In this document: in pieces, positions 1-7,608 of the stretch
Numbering within the stretch: position 1 is the first letter of the stretch
Layout: each line of letters begins with the position of its first letter
NCBI GenBank assembly: GCA_002339125.1
Contig: DDJQ01000113.1
Span: 2,114-15,784, forward strand
Length of the DNA: 13,671 bases
Source of the DNA: Alteromonadaceae bacterium UBA2620
GTDB lineage: Bacteria; Pseudomonadota; Gammaproteobacteria; Enterobacterales; Alteromonadaceae
Direction: 5' to 3'
Notes under the pieces: generated by a model
Databases searched by the model: none
What the model was told of the DNA's origin: nothing
What the model saw: only the letters and a program-made list of their open reading frames with translations
Position numbers and translations under genes: made by a program

Positions 1-225
1 GGCAAGCCAGTAGCAGGAGCACTGGTTAAAAACGATTTCGTGAACGATCCGGACGCAGAGCCTGTGGTATCGGACAAAAACGGAAAAATCACTTTACCTA
101 TCCGTAACCAGGGGCTGAACGTTGTGGTTGCAACATTTGATGCACCCACTGACCGTCCTAAAATTATTGATAAGTATGAGTTACTGGCGACGTTGTCATT
201 TGTTTTGCCTCACGCGCCAGAATAA
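1..225 (+). CDS. DUF4198 periplasmic protein (3' end only)
   Basis: This reading frame is open from the first base and ends with TAA at 223-225, so only the last 74 residues are present and the start lies outside the window. The visible part reads as a beta-rich domain: GKPVAGALV, then a charged turn, DKNGKITLPI, and a C-terminal YELLATLSFVLP strand. This matches the C-terminal part of DUF4198/COG5266 proteins, periplasmic proteins often found with cobalt, nickel or copper transport genes. The GTG at position 40 is an internal codon, not a start. The gene lies 69 nt before the next one on the same strand and probably belongs to the same operon as copC and copD, which supports a periplasmic metal-related role. 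The family call rests on a short C-terminal stretch and is moderately sure; the ligand cannot be told. Confidence 0.6.
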   Translation, partial: GKPVAGALVKNDFVNDPDAEPVVSDKNGKITLPIRNQGLNVVVATFDAPTDRPKIIDKYELLATLSFVLPHAPE

Positions 226-294
226 AACCTTAATATAAAACAATAATATCGGGCTGGACGACACCAGCTCAACTGCTTGAAGCAAGGTGGAAAA

Positions 295-1458
295 ATGAGT
301 GAAGTAGCACAAACACCCACAGAGGTGATTAAGAAAAGGGTCGCATCCATCGATATCCTGCGTGGATTAGTGATGCTGTTTATGTTGGTGGATCACGTTC
401 GGGAACGATTCTTCTTTCATCAGAATGTAAGTGACCCGATGGATCTGGATACTACCAGTCCGGAATTATTTTTTACCCGCACCACTGCACATTTTTGTGC
501 GCCTGTGTTTGTGTTTCTCACTGGTCTTTCTGCCTGGCTATATTCTCATCCGCACAATAAAGCGCCACGATCGGCAACGCCGTTTTTATTTAAACGCGGG
601 TTGTTTATCGTCTTTGTAGAGATCGCCATCATTAACTGGCTGTGGATGGGTAACTACGACACCTTATGGTTACAGGTGATGTGGGCAATTGGTATCAGCA
701 TGATTGCCTTATCAGCGCTGTGTAAACTGCCCTATAAAGCCATTCTGGCACTGGGGTTATTGATTGTTTGTGCGCATAACTTACTAAGCCCAATCAGCTT
801 TAACCCTGATGAAGCTGGTTACACTATCTGGGCTATTTTGCATGATCGCGGGATTATTTTTGAATCAGAAAGCTTCCGTATTAAAGCGTCGTATCCGGTG
901 CTACCCTGGATTGGTGTGATTTTACTGGGTTACTGCATGGGACCACTTTACTCCCGCACAGTTGAAGGGGCTAAGCGTCAGTCGACGTTGGTCAAGCTGG
1001 GCCTTGGTTTCTGGGCCTTGTTATTGATATTACGTGGTTTTAATATTTATGGTGAAGTGCTTCCCTGGGAAGTACAGCAGGATGCCATTCATACGGTAAT
1101 GTCCTTTATAAACTATACTAAGTACCCGCCATCACTGGACTATGTACTCTTTACCCTGGGCGCGGCATTCCTGGTACTGGCTGGCCTGGAAAATGTGAAT
1201 AACCGTTTTACCAAAGCGATAGAAACTTTTGGTTCGGCGCCGATGTTCTATTACATCGTGCATTTATTTGTGTTGCTGGTCAGCTACCGCATAGTTCTGG
1301 CGGCGGTAGGTCCTAACTACGGCGACTTATTTGCCTTTGATTATGTATGGCAAATCTGGTTGGTCGCCGTGATTCTGGCCGTTGCCCTGTATTGGCCAAC
1401 GAAAGCCTTTTCTAAATTTAAACACAACAGCAAAAATCCGCTGGTTAAATACTTCTAA
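295..1458 (+). CDS. DUF1624 / HGSNAT-like integral membrane protein
   Basis: This is a polytopic inner-membrane protein of 387 residues. The N-terminal signature SIDILRGLVMLFMLVDHVRE (residues 18-37) is typical of DUF1624 (COG3503), the family related to the catalytic domain of heparan-alpha-glucosaminide N-acetyltransferase. A second family-like stretch, TAHFCAPVFVFLTGLSAWLY, follows. About ten hydrophobic segments fill the rest, and the C-terminus is basic. Members are thought to be transmembrane acyltransferases, but the acceptor is unknown for most bacterial ones. I chose ATG 295 because AAGGTGG at 285-291 makes a good ribosome-binding site; the in-frame TTG at 277 has none and would add six residues. 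Only 14 nt separate it from copC, so it is likely co-transcribed with the copper genes; what an acyltransferase-like protein does there is not evident. Confidence 0.8.
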   Translation: MSEVAQTPTEVIKKRVASIDILRGLVMLFMLVDHVRERFFFHQNVSDPMDLDTTSPELFFTRTTAHFCAPVFVFLTGLSAWLYSHPHNKAPRSATPFLFKRGLFIVFVEIAIINWLWMGNYDTLWLQVMWAIGISMIALSALCKLPYKAILALGLLIVCAHNLLSPISFNPDEAGYTIWAILHDRGIIFESESFRIKASYPVLPWIGVILLGYCMGPLYSRTVEGAKRQSTLVKLGLGFWALLLILRGFNIYGEVLPWEVQQDAIHTVMSFINYTKYPPSLDYVLFTLGAAFLVLAGLENVNNRFTKAIETFGSAPMFYYIVHLFVLLVSYRIVLAAVGPNYGDLFAFDYVWQIWLVAVILAVALYWPTKAFSKFKHNSKNPLVKYF

Positions 1459-1472
1459 CTGGAACAAAACTT

Positions 1473-1856
1473 ATGACAACATTTTCAAACTGGGTTAAAT
1501 CAGCATTAATGGCGACTGCATTGCTGAGTGCGAGCGTGAGTGCGCACGTGCATTTAGCCAGCACTGTACCCGCTCAGGAGAGCACGGTTTCAGCCTCGCC
1601 TGAGATGCTCACGCTAACGTTTTCAGGTGACGTGAAGTTCATTAAGTTAAAATTGTCTGATGATAACGGAAAACCGGTTAAATTTGGTTTTAAGCCGGTG
1701 GTTAAAGCGGCGAAGACGATGAGCTGGAAGCTACCTGAATTACCTGCGGGTGATTATGACGTTGAGTGGACCGTGATGGGTAATGACGGCCATAAAATGG
1801 AAGACTTCTTTACCTTTACGGTAGAAGCCGGTCACAATCATCATGCCGGGCATTAA
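1473..1856 (+). CDS. copC: CopC-family periplasmic copper-binding protein
   Basis: This 127-residue protein has a Sec signal peptide whose predicted cleavage after SVSA (residue 24) leaves His25 as the mature N-terminus, followed by VHLASTVPAQ. CopC proteins bind Cu(II) through a histidine brace made of the mature N-terminal His plus an Asp and a His in a DGH motif. Here NDGHKME supplies Asp105 and His107, about mature positions 81 and 83, very near the usual spacing. The fold is the usual short cupredoxin-like beta sandwich ending TFTV. A His-rich C-terminal tail, GHNHHAGH, adds further potential metal ligands. It lies 14 nt after the DUF1624 gene and 21 nt before copD, and CopC commonly delivers copper to CopD. 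The ribosome-binding site is weak (ACTGGAAC). The methionine-rich Cu(I) loop seen in some CopC proteins is not evident. Confidence 0.9.
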   Translation: MTTFSNWVKSALMATALLSASVSAHVHLASTVPAQESTVSASPEMLTLTFSGDVKFIKLKLSDDNGKPVKFGFKPVVKAAKTMSWKLPELPAGDYDVEWTVMGNDGHKMEDFFTFTVEAGHNHHAGH

Positions 1857-1877
1857 CTTGTCCTTCGGGCCAGTCTG

Positions 1878-2780
1878 ATGGGCTGGCTCTCGTTACTCTC
1901 CATCGCCAAGGTAGCTTACTACCTTGGTGTTGTCAGTTTTATCGGCATGAATGCCATGCGCCTGTTTTTGCGCTATGGCCGTAGCAATGATCTTACCGTG
2001 CACACTGACTGGCATAAGCCTGTTCTGCGTGCGCAGTGGGTGAGTTTATTCATCAGTCTATTGGGAGCTTCAGCGGTAGTGCCGCTCTCAGCTGGTATGT
2101 TGCTGGACGATGGGTTCAGCGGTATGACTGATAGCCTGATGCTGCAAATAAGCTGGCAATCCAGCATCGGTATTCAAACACAGTTCCGACTGCTGGCTAT
2201 CTTAATGGCCATGCTGTGTACGGTGTGGGGTAGTAAGATTTATACCGGCTCGAATACATCATTAGCGTGGGTATGTAGCTGGCTTTTGACCTGTGCATTG
2301 TTTGCGGCGTCATTTACCTTCAGCGGACACACGGCCGAAGCAAACTGGCCAGCCAAATTGCTGGTGGCGTTACATGTGTTAATGGCAGCATGGTGGCTTG
2401 GTAGTTTGTACCCGCTTATTCGCCTGTGCCGGCTCGAGGATGTTGAGTTGCTGCGGAGGCAGCTTCACGCTTATGGTAATCAGGCTGCCCTGTGGGTCGG
2501 GTTATTGTTAGTCAGCGGTGCGGCTTTGTTTGCGTTACTGCTGCTAAACGTTCGTGGAGAGGTCAATACTGACTATTTGCTCGTGATGGGCTGTAAATTA
2601 GTGCTGGTCGCAGTGATGTTAGGTTTTGCTGCGTATCATAAGTGGTATCTGGTGGCTAACTTAAGCTCAACAGGTGATTGTCAGAAAGTGAAAACATCAA
2701 TTATTGCTGAAACGCTGGTCGGTTTATTGATTCTCGGTGTCACCGCGACACTCACCAGTAGTTTTGGTATTGCTCATTAG
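1878..2780 (+). CDS. copD: CopD-family copper transport membrane protein
   Basis: This 300-residue inner-membrane protein has about eight hydrophobic segments. The central stretch FSGHTAEANWPAK followed by ALHVLMAAWWLGSLYPL carries the histidines and WW-G pattern typical of CopD (PF05425). CopD is believed to move copper across the inner membrane together with CopC. ATG 1878 fits the start of the first membrane helix (GWLSLLSIAKVAYYLG), but no Shine-Dalgarno sequence precedes it. The start codon instead sits in the loop of a small potential hairpin (GCCAG 1869-1873 with CTGGC 1883-1887), so translational coupling to copC is plausible. The copC stop is in the same frame, with only seven sense codons between it and this ATG. 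The gene ends 31 nt before a convergent minus-strand gene; no terminator is obvious between them. Confidence 0.88.
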   Translation: MGWLSLLSIAKVAYYLGVVSFIGMNAMRLFLRYGRSNDLTVHTDWHKPVLRAQWVSLFISLLGASAVVPLSAGMLLDDGFSGMTDSLMLQISWQSSIGIQTQFRLLAILMAMLCTVWGSKIYTGSNTSLAWVCSWLLTCALFAASFTFSGHTAEANWPAKLLVALHVLMAAWWLGSLYPLIRLCRLEDVELLRRQLHAYGNQAALWVGLLLVSGAALFALLLLNVRGEVNTDYLLVMGCKLVLVAVMLGFAAYHKWYLVANLSSTGDCQKVKTSIIAETLVGLLILGVTATLTSSFGIAH

Positions 2781-2811
2781 TCTATCCGCAACCAGCCAGC
2801 ACTCATCAAAC

Positions 2812-3186
2812 TCACGATTTAATGTACAAGGCATTTTCACGCGCATACTGATAGCTAAGAAAGCCGAGTAAGAGGATTAATACGACACAAATCGGCTCAA
2901 AGGCATCACCTAGCAGCGTCCGGTACTTCTTAGCCCAAAACAGTGCGAAGAAACAATGCGCTGTGGTCAGAGAGCCAAACCAAAATAACACATACTTCGC
3001 CCATATTTTTTGCTGAAAACCATACCATGCTATATTACCAACCAACACCGTCACGGTCAGGATCATTGTCGGAATTATAAAGTGCTTACCGATTATGAAG
3101 GTTTGTAGCACGCCGAGCACACCTGCTAATGCAAAAAACGCAACAAGGCAGTCGAAGGAATTTTTAAGCGAAATATACTTAGTCAT
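2812..3186 (-). CDS. Small four-helix membrane protein, unrecognised
   Basis: I do not recognise a family. The product is 124 residues if translation starts at ATG 3186 (MTKYISLKNSFDCLVAFFAL) or 140 if it starts at ATG 3234; neither has a strong ribosome-binding site. I prefer 3186 because the extra 16 residues are only a basic leader. Four hydrophobic segments are visible: around LVAFFALAGVLGVLQTF, IIPTMILTVTVLVGNIAWY, YVLFWFGSLTTAHCFFALFW and PICVVLILLLGFLSYQYA. There are short loops and a Lys-rich turn (WAKKYR). No enzymatic motif is visible. Its upstream region at 3338-3378 holds two ACCAA/TTGGT palindromes and a near copy of the sequence found between tetR and the TonB receptor, so it may belong to the same regulon as the amine dehydrogenase locus. 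That is an inference. Confidence 0.6.
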   Translation of the reverse strand: MTKYISLKNSFDCLVAFFALAGVLGVLQTFIIGKHFIIPTMILTVTVLVGNIAWYGFQQKIWAKYVLFWFGSLTTAHCFFALFWAKKYRTLLGDAFEPICVVLILLLGFLSYQYARENALYIKS

Positions 3187-3337
3187 GTTGGGCTTCTTAA
3201 AGAGTAACTTGAGGTAGATTAGCGTCTTTAACATAGCACGGCTAGTCCAAGTTAAGGGAAGAAAATGGGATGTTAAGAGTTCAGTAGTAAAGCTGATATA
3301 TGCCGTTAGATAACGAACATTATTTGATTACAATGTG

Positions 3338-3378
3338 ACCAAAATTGGTGCAATATGGTACGGCTGTACCAATTTGGT
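3338..3378. promoter_or_regulatory. Palindrome cluster, candidate TetR operator (site 1)
   Basis: ACCAAAATTGGT (3338-3349) and ACCAATTTGGT (3368-3378) are two palindromes with ACCAA/TTGGT arms and centres about 30 bp apart, close to three helical turns. Between them, GGTAC-GGCT-GTACC (3357-3370) is a third palindrome. The segment 3355-3377 matches 4126-4148 at 19 of 23 positions, and the second of these sites lies between tetR and the TonB receptor. This segment lies upstream of the small membrane gene at 2812-3186 and just past the tetR stop. A role as TetR-family operator is inferred from palindromy and repetition; no promoter hexamers are clear enough to name. Confidence 0.5.
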
Positions 3379-3395
3379 GCTAATGAGAGCGAAGT

Positions 3396-4043
3396 TTATG
3401 CCGGTACTTCACCTGATTCTATTGCATGAATGGAAGCGTTATAGATCATTTTTACCATGGCATCGCATTTTTCGGTAAAGGGTTTCTTGTAACCAATAAA
3501 AACAGTAAACCCCTCAATCATTGATGAAATAAACAAACCAATATTCTGGCATTGTTCTGTCGTCAACGAGGGATTAATTTGCAAGGCTGTGTTTTGGTAA
3601 ATCATACGATAATCGACATACATATTTTGCATCAATGCATCAATATTTTCGTCGTGGTTAGACAGCGACCAAAGCTCCGGGAAAAACACTGTTGTTTCCT
3701 TAGTGCACAGATCCCGAGTCACAAACTCAATTACACTTAACAAATACGCCTTCGGAGAGTCAGAGCAAATTTTCATCTCCTCAAGGCTAAGTAAGTATTC
3801 ACTTATAACATGATCCATCATAGCTGATAGTAGCTCATCACGGGTCGCAAAATGGTGTTGTAAGTTACCGGGTGAAATACCAACCAGCTTGGCGACTTTA
3901 CGAATTGAAAAGTTATGTCCGCCCTCTTCAACCAACAGCTGACGAGCGGCCTCAAGGATCTGTTTTTGGCGTTCTAACCCTGCTTTGTAAGGGCCTTTTT
4001 TTCCACCGGCATTTTTGTCCTGATTCACTTGCTTAATCGCCAA
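3396..4043 (-). CDS. TetR-family transcriptional regulator
   Basis: This DNA-binding regulator controls transcription by binding operators until a ligand displaces it. The N-terminal helix-turn-helix region is clear: RQKQILEAARQLLVEEGG, FSIRKVAKLVGISPGNLQHH and FATRDELLSAMM, all TetR-type (PF00440). A helical C-terminal ligand domain without further identity follows. I start it at TTG 4043, giving 215 residues, because GGAG (minus strand, at 4054-4051) stands 7 nt upstream. The ATGs at 4118 and 4100 have no ribosome-binding site and would add a non-helical, uncharged 25-residue leader unlike TetR proteins. An annotation from 4118 (240 residues) is the alternative. It is divergent from the TonB receptor, with the candidate operator at 4126-4148 between them, so it probably regulates that operon and itself. 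The inducer is likely an amine or its oxidation product, but that is a guess. Confidence 0.85.
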   Translation of the reverse strand: MAIKQVNQDKNAGGKKGPYKAGLERQKQILEAARQLLVEEGGHNFSIRKVAKLVGISPGNLQHHFATRDELLSAMMDHVISEYLLSLEEMKICSDSPKAYLLSVIEFVTRDLCTKETTVFFPELWSLSNHDENIDALMQNMYVDYRMIYQNTALQINPSLTTEQCQNIGLFISSMIEGFTVFIGYKKPFTEKCDAMVKMIYNASIHAIESGEVPA

Positions 4044-4125
4044 CGCTTTACTCCAAATATTCCCTGTATTACACGCCTGAGTATACGTTAAAAATCCCAT
4101 GAACGCATATTCATACATGATGAAA

Positions 4126-4148
4126 ATGGTTCGATTGTACTAATTTGG
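4126..4148. promoter_or_regulatory. Candidate TetR operator in divergent promoter region (site 2)
   Basis: This segment, starting ATGGTTCG and ending TGTACTAATTTGG, matches 3355-3377 at 19 of 23 positions; the core TGTACYAATTTGG is shared except for the one Y. It lies in the tetR/TonB-receptor intergenic region, about 65 nt before the receptor start codon. A weak possible sigma-70 promoter for the receptor operon overlaps its right end (TTGGCC 4145-4150, 18-nt spacer, TAATGC 4169-4174), so a bound regulator would block it. The palindromic character is weaker than in site 1. Confidence 0.5.
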
Positions 4149-4212
4149 CCTGGTTGTTGCTCTCTCCCTAATGCAGTGCACACCGACTACGACTCACAAC
4201 AAGGGGAGCAAA

Positions 4213-6426
4213 ATGAAGAAAAGCAAGTTAGCAGCAGCGATTGCGTTGCTCAGTTGTTATCCAGGCGCAGCATTCTCCGACACCGTATTTGAGGAAATCA
4301 GTGTCGTCGCGCAAAAGCGAGAGCAAAGTGTTCAGGAAGTAGGGATTGCCATTACTGCCCTTACCGGTGATCAATTAGAGGCTTTAGGTTTCGATAACGC
4401 CCAGCAAGTTACGGCTATGGCACCCGGTGTTCAAACGGTGCAACCCAATGGCGAAGCAAACTACTCTGTTGGTATTCGTGGAGTAACTAACTCAGACTTT
4501 ACAACGAACGTTGAAAGTCCGGTCGCACTCTATGTTGACGAAGTGTATATCAGCCAGATGTCGGGAGCCGGATTCAGTTTGTTCGACCTTGAACGGGTTG
4601 AAATTCTGCGAGGGCCTCAGGGTACCCTGTTTGGGCGTAACGCAACCGGTGGTCTGGTACATTTTATTACCAGAAAACCCACCTTTTATCAGGAAGGCTA
4701 TGCGAAGATCACCCTTGGTGATTACAACCAACGCAAATTTGAAGGCGCGTATAGCAACGAATTGACTGAAAGTCTGGCGGCACGTTTGTCGGTGAATATC
4801 AACAAAGCCGACGGCTATATCGATAACCGTTATACCGGCGATAAGCTGAATAACGCCAATGATAAAACGGTGCGACTGCAACTGCTTTATAACCCAGCGG
4901 ATAATGTTGAGGCGCTGTTTAATTTCCGTTATTCCGATCAGGATATCGATACCGGCTTCTTTGAGAATGTCAGCTCCATCCGAGCCGGTGAACTCACGCC
5001 GGATGAAATGAACCCGGTCCTTGGGTACATTGACAATGACGGCGATGTTTATGCCGGAGATTACGATGATCCCGGCTTTAATGAGCTGGAAACCAATGGC
5101 GCGACGGCCACCATTAAATGGACTATCAGCGACGATGTAAAACTGGTGTCTATCACTGATATTTCAAATGTTGAGCGCACTTACATTGAAGACACTGATG
5201 CCTCTCCAGTTCCTTTGTTCAACTTCTTTTTAACCACCGATGCCAAACAAATTTCTCAGGAACTGCGACTTGAGGGCAGTGTGGGGGAGCTTCAGTGGGT
5301 AGTGGGCGGCTACTATCTGGATCTCGACATTAATGATTCCAATGGGGCAATATCGGAACCTTTTATCGGCGGTGGTGGTACCACGGTAGAAGGCAGTGAA
5401 GGCGGATTATATAGCCCGTATATCTCAACGTTAACGTCTCAATCACTGTTCGGCCAGATTGAATATCCACTGGCTACAGACCTCACGCTGATTGCCGGTA
5501 TGCGTTTAATCCAGGATGAAAAAGAATTTGATTTCTCGGTTAACGCTGTTGAATTTTTAAACCCGGAATCTAAACCTGGATTCGCTGATGATTCCAACAT
5601 TGCATTACAAGCCATGCTAGGTGAGTACAATGCCAGTCGCAAAGACACTGAAGTCGCCAGTCGTCTGCAATTAAACTGGTTTCCGGTTGAAGACATTCTC
5701 ACCTATGTCAGTTGGAATCGCGGGGTGAAAGGCGGTGGCTATAATGCGCCCATCTTCCCGCTCACCCCGCCTAACTATTACGACGATGACACTCTGTCTT
5801 ATGACCCCGAGCAACTCGACGCATACGAAATTGGTGTGAAAAGCGATGTGGGTGAGTATGGCCGGTTAAATGTCGCTGCATACTATTACGATTACACCGA
5901 TTATCAGATTTTCAACATTATAGGTCTGGATACCATCACTATTAACTCGCCGGATGCATCGTCGAAAGGCTTTGAAGTGGAGTATCAAGGGCAGTTGGGT
6001 GATAACTGGGATGTCTTGCTTGGTGCCGCCTTTAATGATGCCGAAGCAGAGTTGGCCGATGCCAGTAAAACCCGCCCTATACAGTCACCAGAATGGAACT
6101 ATAACGGTTTGCTGCGCTACCACATTCCGTTGTCTTCAGGTTCAATCGCCCTTCAGGCTGACTTTGTGTACCGTGATGATGTGAAATTTGCCCTGACCGA
6201 TGCTGAAACCGTTCAGCAGGATGCTTACACCCTTTACAACGCCTCTATCACGTATACCTCAGCAGATGAAACCTGGCAGGTCAGTGCGTACGTCGACAAC
6301 CTGACCGACGAAGAGTACGTGGTTCAGGCTTTTGACCTCTCCAGCACTGATGTTTTTGGTATGACTGAGCAGTACTACGGAAAGCCTCGCTGGTGGGGTG
6401 TTTCAGTTAAGTACTCATGGTTCTAA
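4213..6426 (+). CDS. TonB-dependent outer membrane receptor
   Basis: This 737-residue outer-membrane beta-barrel transporter is energised by TonB/ExbBD. A signal peptide (KKSKLAAAIALLSCYPGAAFS) leads to a TonB-box-like EEISVVAQKRE. The plug domain follows with the usual signatures: IAITALTGDQLE, SVGIRGV, PVALYVDEVYIS and LERVEILRGPQGTLFGRNATGG. The rest is barrel with strand-like repeats, a late AYEIGVKSDVG segment, YVDNLTDEEY, and a C-terminal Phe after VKYSW as in outer-membrane proteins. ATG 4213 is preferred over ATG 4171 because AAGGGGAG (4201-4208) lies just before it. It is divergent from the TetR regulator and only 24 nt from aauB, so it is the first gene of the amine dehydrogenase operon. 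The substrate is unknown; context suggests an amine, an amine-containing compound or a catecholamine-iron complex. Siderophore receptors of similar shape cannot be excluded. Confidence 0.93.
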   Translation: MKKSKLAAAIALLSCYPGAAFSDTVFEEISVVAQKREQSVQEVGIAITALTGDQLEALGFDNAQQVTAMAPGVQTVQPNGEANYSVGIRGVTNSDFTTNVESPVALYVDEVYISQMSGAGFSLFDLERVEILRGPQGTLFGRNATGGLVHFITRKPTFYQEGYAKITLGDYNQRKFEGAYSNELTESLAARLSVNINKADGYIDNRYTGDKLNNANDKTVRLQLLYNPADNVEALFNFRYSDQDIDTGFFENVSSIRAGELTPDEMNPVLGYIDNDGDVYAGDYDDPGFNELETNGATATIKWTISDDVKLVSITDISNVERTYIEDTDASPVPLFNFFLTTDAKQISQELRLEGSVGELQWVVGGYYLDLDINDSNGAISEPFIGGGGTTVEGSEGGLYSPYISTLTSQSLFGQIEYPLATDLTLIAGMRLIQDEKEFDFSVNAVEFLNPESKPGFADDSNIALQAMLGEYNASRKDTEVASRLQLNWFPVEDILTYVSWNRGVKGGGYNAPIFPLTPPNYYDDDTLSYDPEQLDAYEIGVKSDVGEYGRLNVAAYYYDYTDYQIFNIIGLDTITINSPDASSKGFEVEYQGQLGDNWDVLLGAAFNDAEAELADASKTRPIQSPEWNYNGLLRYHIPLSSGSIALQADFVYRDDVKFALTDAETVQQDAYTLYNASITYTSADETWQVSAYVDNLTDEEYVVQAFDLSSTDVFGMTEQYYGKPRWWGVSVKYSWF

Positions 6427-6450
6427 ATCACGCTCATAAGGATACTTATC

Positions 6451-7605
6451 ATGCGATTATTTTCTATTAAAGCCCTGGCTATTACGACGCTGACACTGGT
6501 TGTCGGGTTGGCGCAGGCAGAACTGCAACCGGAGCCAATTCCCAGTGTTGCAACACTGCCGGCTGTATATCCGGACACCTGGTTATTCGCCCACGACGTC
6601 AACTTCAACTCGATGATCGCCGGTAAGGTGGCGATTATTGATGTTGCGGCAGACACTCAGGAGTTTAAAGGTTTTGTCGACGCCTCGATGATGGCCAGCT
6701 TTGTTGAGTCGAAAGAAAAGCCGTTGCTCTATGTGGCAGAGTCTTTCTATGCGCGCGGTACTTCCGGCGAACGTACAGACGTCATCTCCATTTATGACAA
6801 GTCTACGCTTCGCAAAGTTACTGAAGTGGTTTTGCCTAAGAAAAACCGCGCTCAAATGGTCACCAACAAGTACATGCTTAATTTAGTCGATAACGACAAA
6901 TACTTGTTGATACTGGGTTTTACACCAGCCTCTTCGGTGATGATTATGGACACCGAAACCAACGAGATCATCAACGAAATCAGCATTGCCGGTTGTAACT
7001 TAATTTACCCTGCGGGTGAGACCGGGTTTGCCTCGCTGTGTGGTAATGGCGGCATGAAGGCTGTGGATTTTGATGACGAGGGTAAAGAAATCAGTAGGGT
7101 CGATTTTGAGCCTTTCTTTAGTGTTGATGATGATCCGCTGTTTGATAAACCGGTCTATATCGGCGACACCGCGTTTTTCCTTTCTTATAAAAGTCTGGTT
7201 CAGCCTATTGATATGAGCACCTCGGTACCGGTGATTAAATCTACCTGGTCGCTGGTTAGCGAAGCAGAAGCGAAAGCCAACTGGCGTCCGGGTGGCTGGC
7301 AGTTTGCCGCTGCAGATGAAACTGGCCACCTTTATGTGGTGATGCACAAAGATGGCTACAACGGCAGTCATAAATTCGGTGGCAGCGAAATTTGGGTTTA
7401 TGACACCAAAACACAACAGCGGGTGAATCGCATCAAGCTGAAAACCAATGCATTCTCCATTGAAGTGACCAGGTCTGATACCCCGCTTCTGGTAGTCAAT
7501 ACGATAGAAATGGGTCTGGATATTTATACCACTGATGGCGAATTCAAACGCTTTATCAATGTGGGGGATGCAGCCATGCCGATTGTGTTACACGCGGGGA
7601 AATAA
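6451..7605 (+). CDS. aauB: Amine dehydrogenase large (heavy) subunit
   Basis: This is the periplasmic beta-propeller subunit of a tryptophan-tryptophylquinone amine dehydrogenase (PF06433, MauB/AauB). Two copies clasp two small subunits and help shape the substrate channel. The 384-residue precursor has a Sec signal peptide ending AQA at residue 23. The mature part shows repeated propeller strands of the type VAIIDVAADTQEFKGFVD, LLYVAESFYARGTSGERTDV, ISIYDKSTLRKVTEVVLP, VMIMDTETNEIINEI, GHLYVVMHKDGYNGSHKF, IWVYDTKTQQRVNRIKL and LDIYTTDGEFKRFINV. ESFYARGTSGERTDVI and MHKDG...HKFGGSEIWVYD are characteristic of this family. Length fits the family, slightly short. AAGGAT stands 7 nt before ATG 6451. 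The aauE gene starts 3 nt after its stop. I favour an aromatic amine dehydrogenase over methylamine dehydrogenase because of the small subunit sequence; the substrate itself is not proven. Confidence 0.93.
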   Translation: MRLFSIKALAITTLTLVVGLAQAELQPEPIPSVATLPAVYPDTWLFAHDVNFNSMIAGKVAIIDVAADTQEFKGFVDASMMASFVESKEKPLLYVAESFYARGTSGERTDVISIYDKSTLRKVTEVVLPKKNRAQMVTNKYMLNLVDNDKYLLILGFTPASSVMIMDTETNEIINEISIAGCNLIYPAGETGFASLCGNGGMKAVDFDDEGKEISRVDFEPFFSVDDDPLFDKPVYIGDTAFFLSYKSLVQPIDMSTSVPVIKSTWSLVSEAEAKANWRPGGWQFAAADETGHLYVVMHKDGYNGSHKFGGSEIWVYDTKTQQRVNRIKLKTNAFSIEVTRSDTPLLVVNTIEMGLDIYTTDGEFKRFINVGDAAMPIVLHAGK

Positions 7606-7608
7606 CCC

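Noticed and set aside
251..270. Hairpin GGCTGG/CCAGCT between the DUF4198 and DUF1624 genes as a terminator
   Set aside because: Only about six base pairs and no T run; the genes look co-transcribed.
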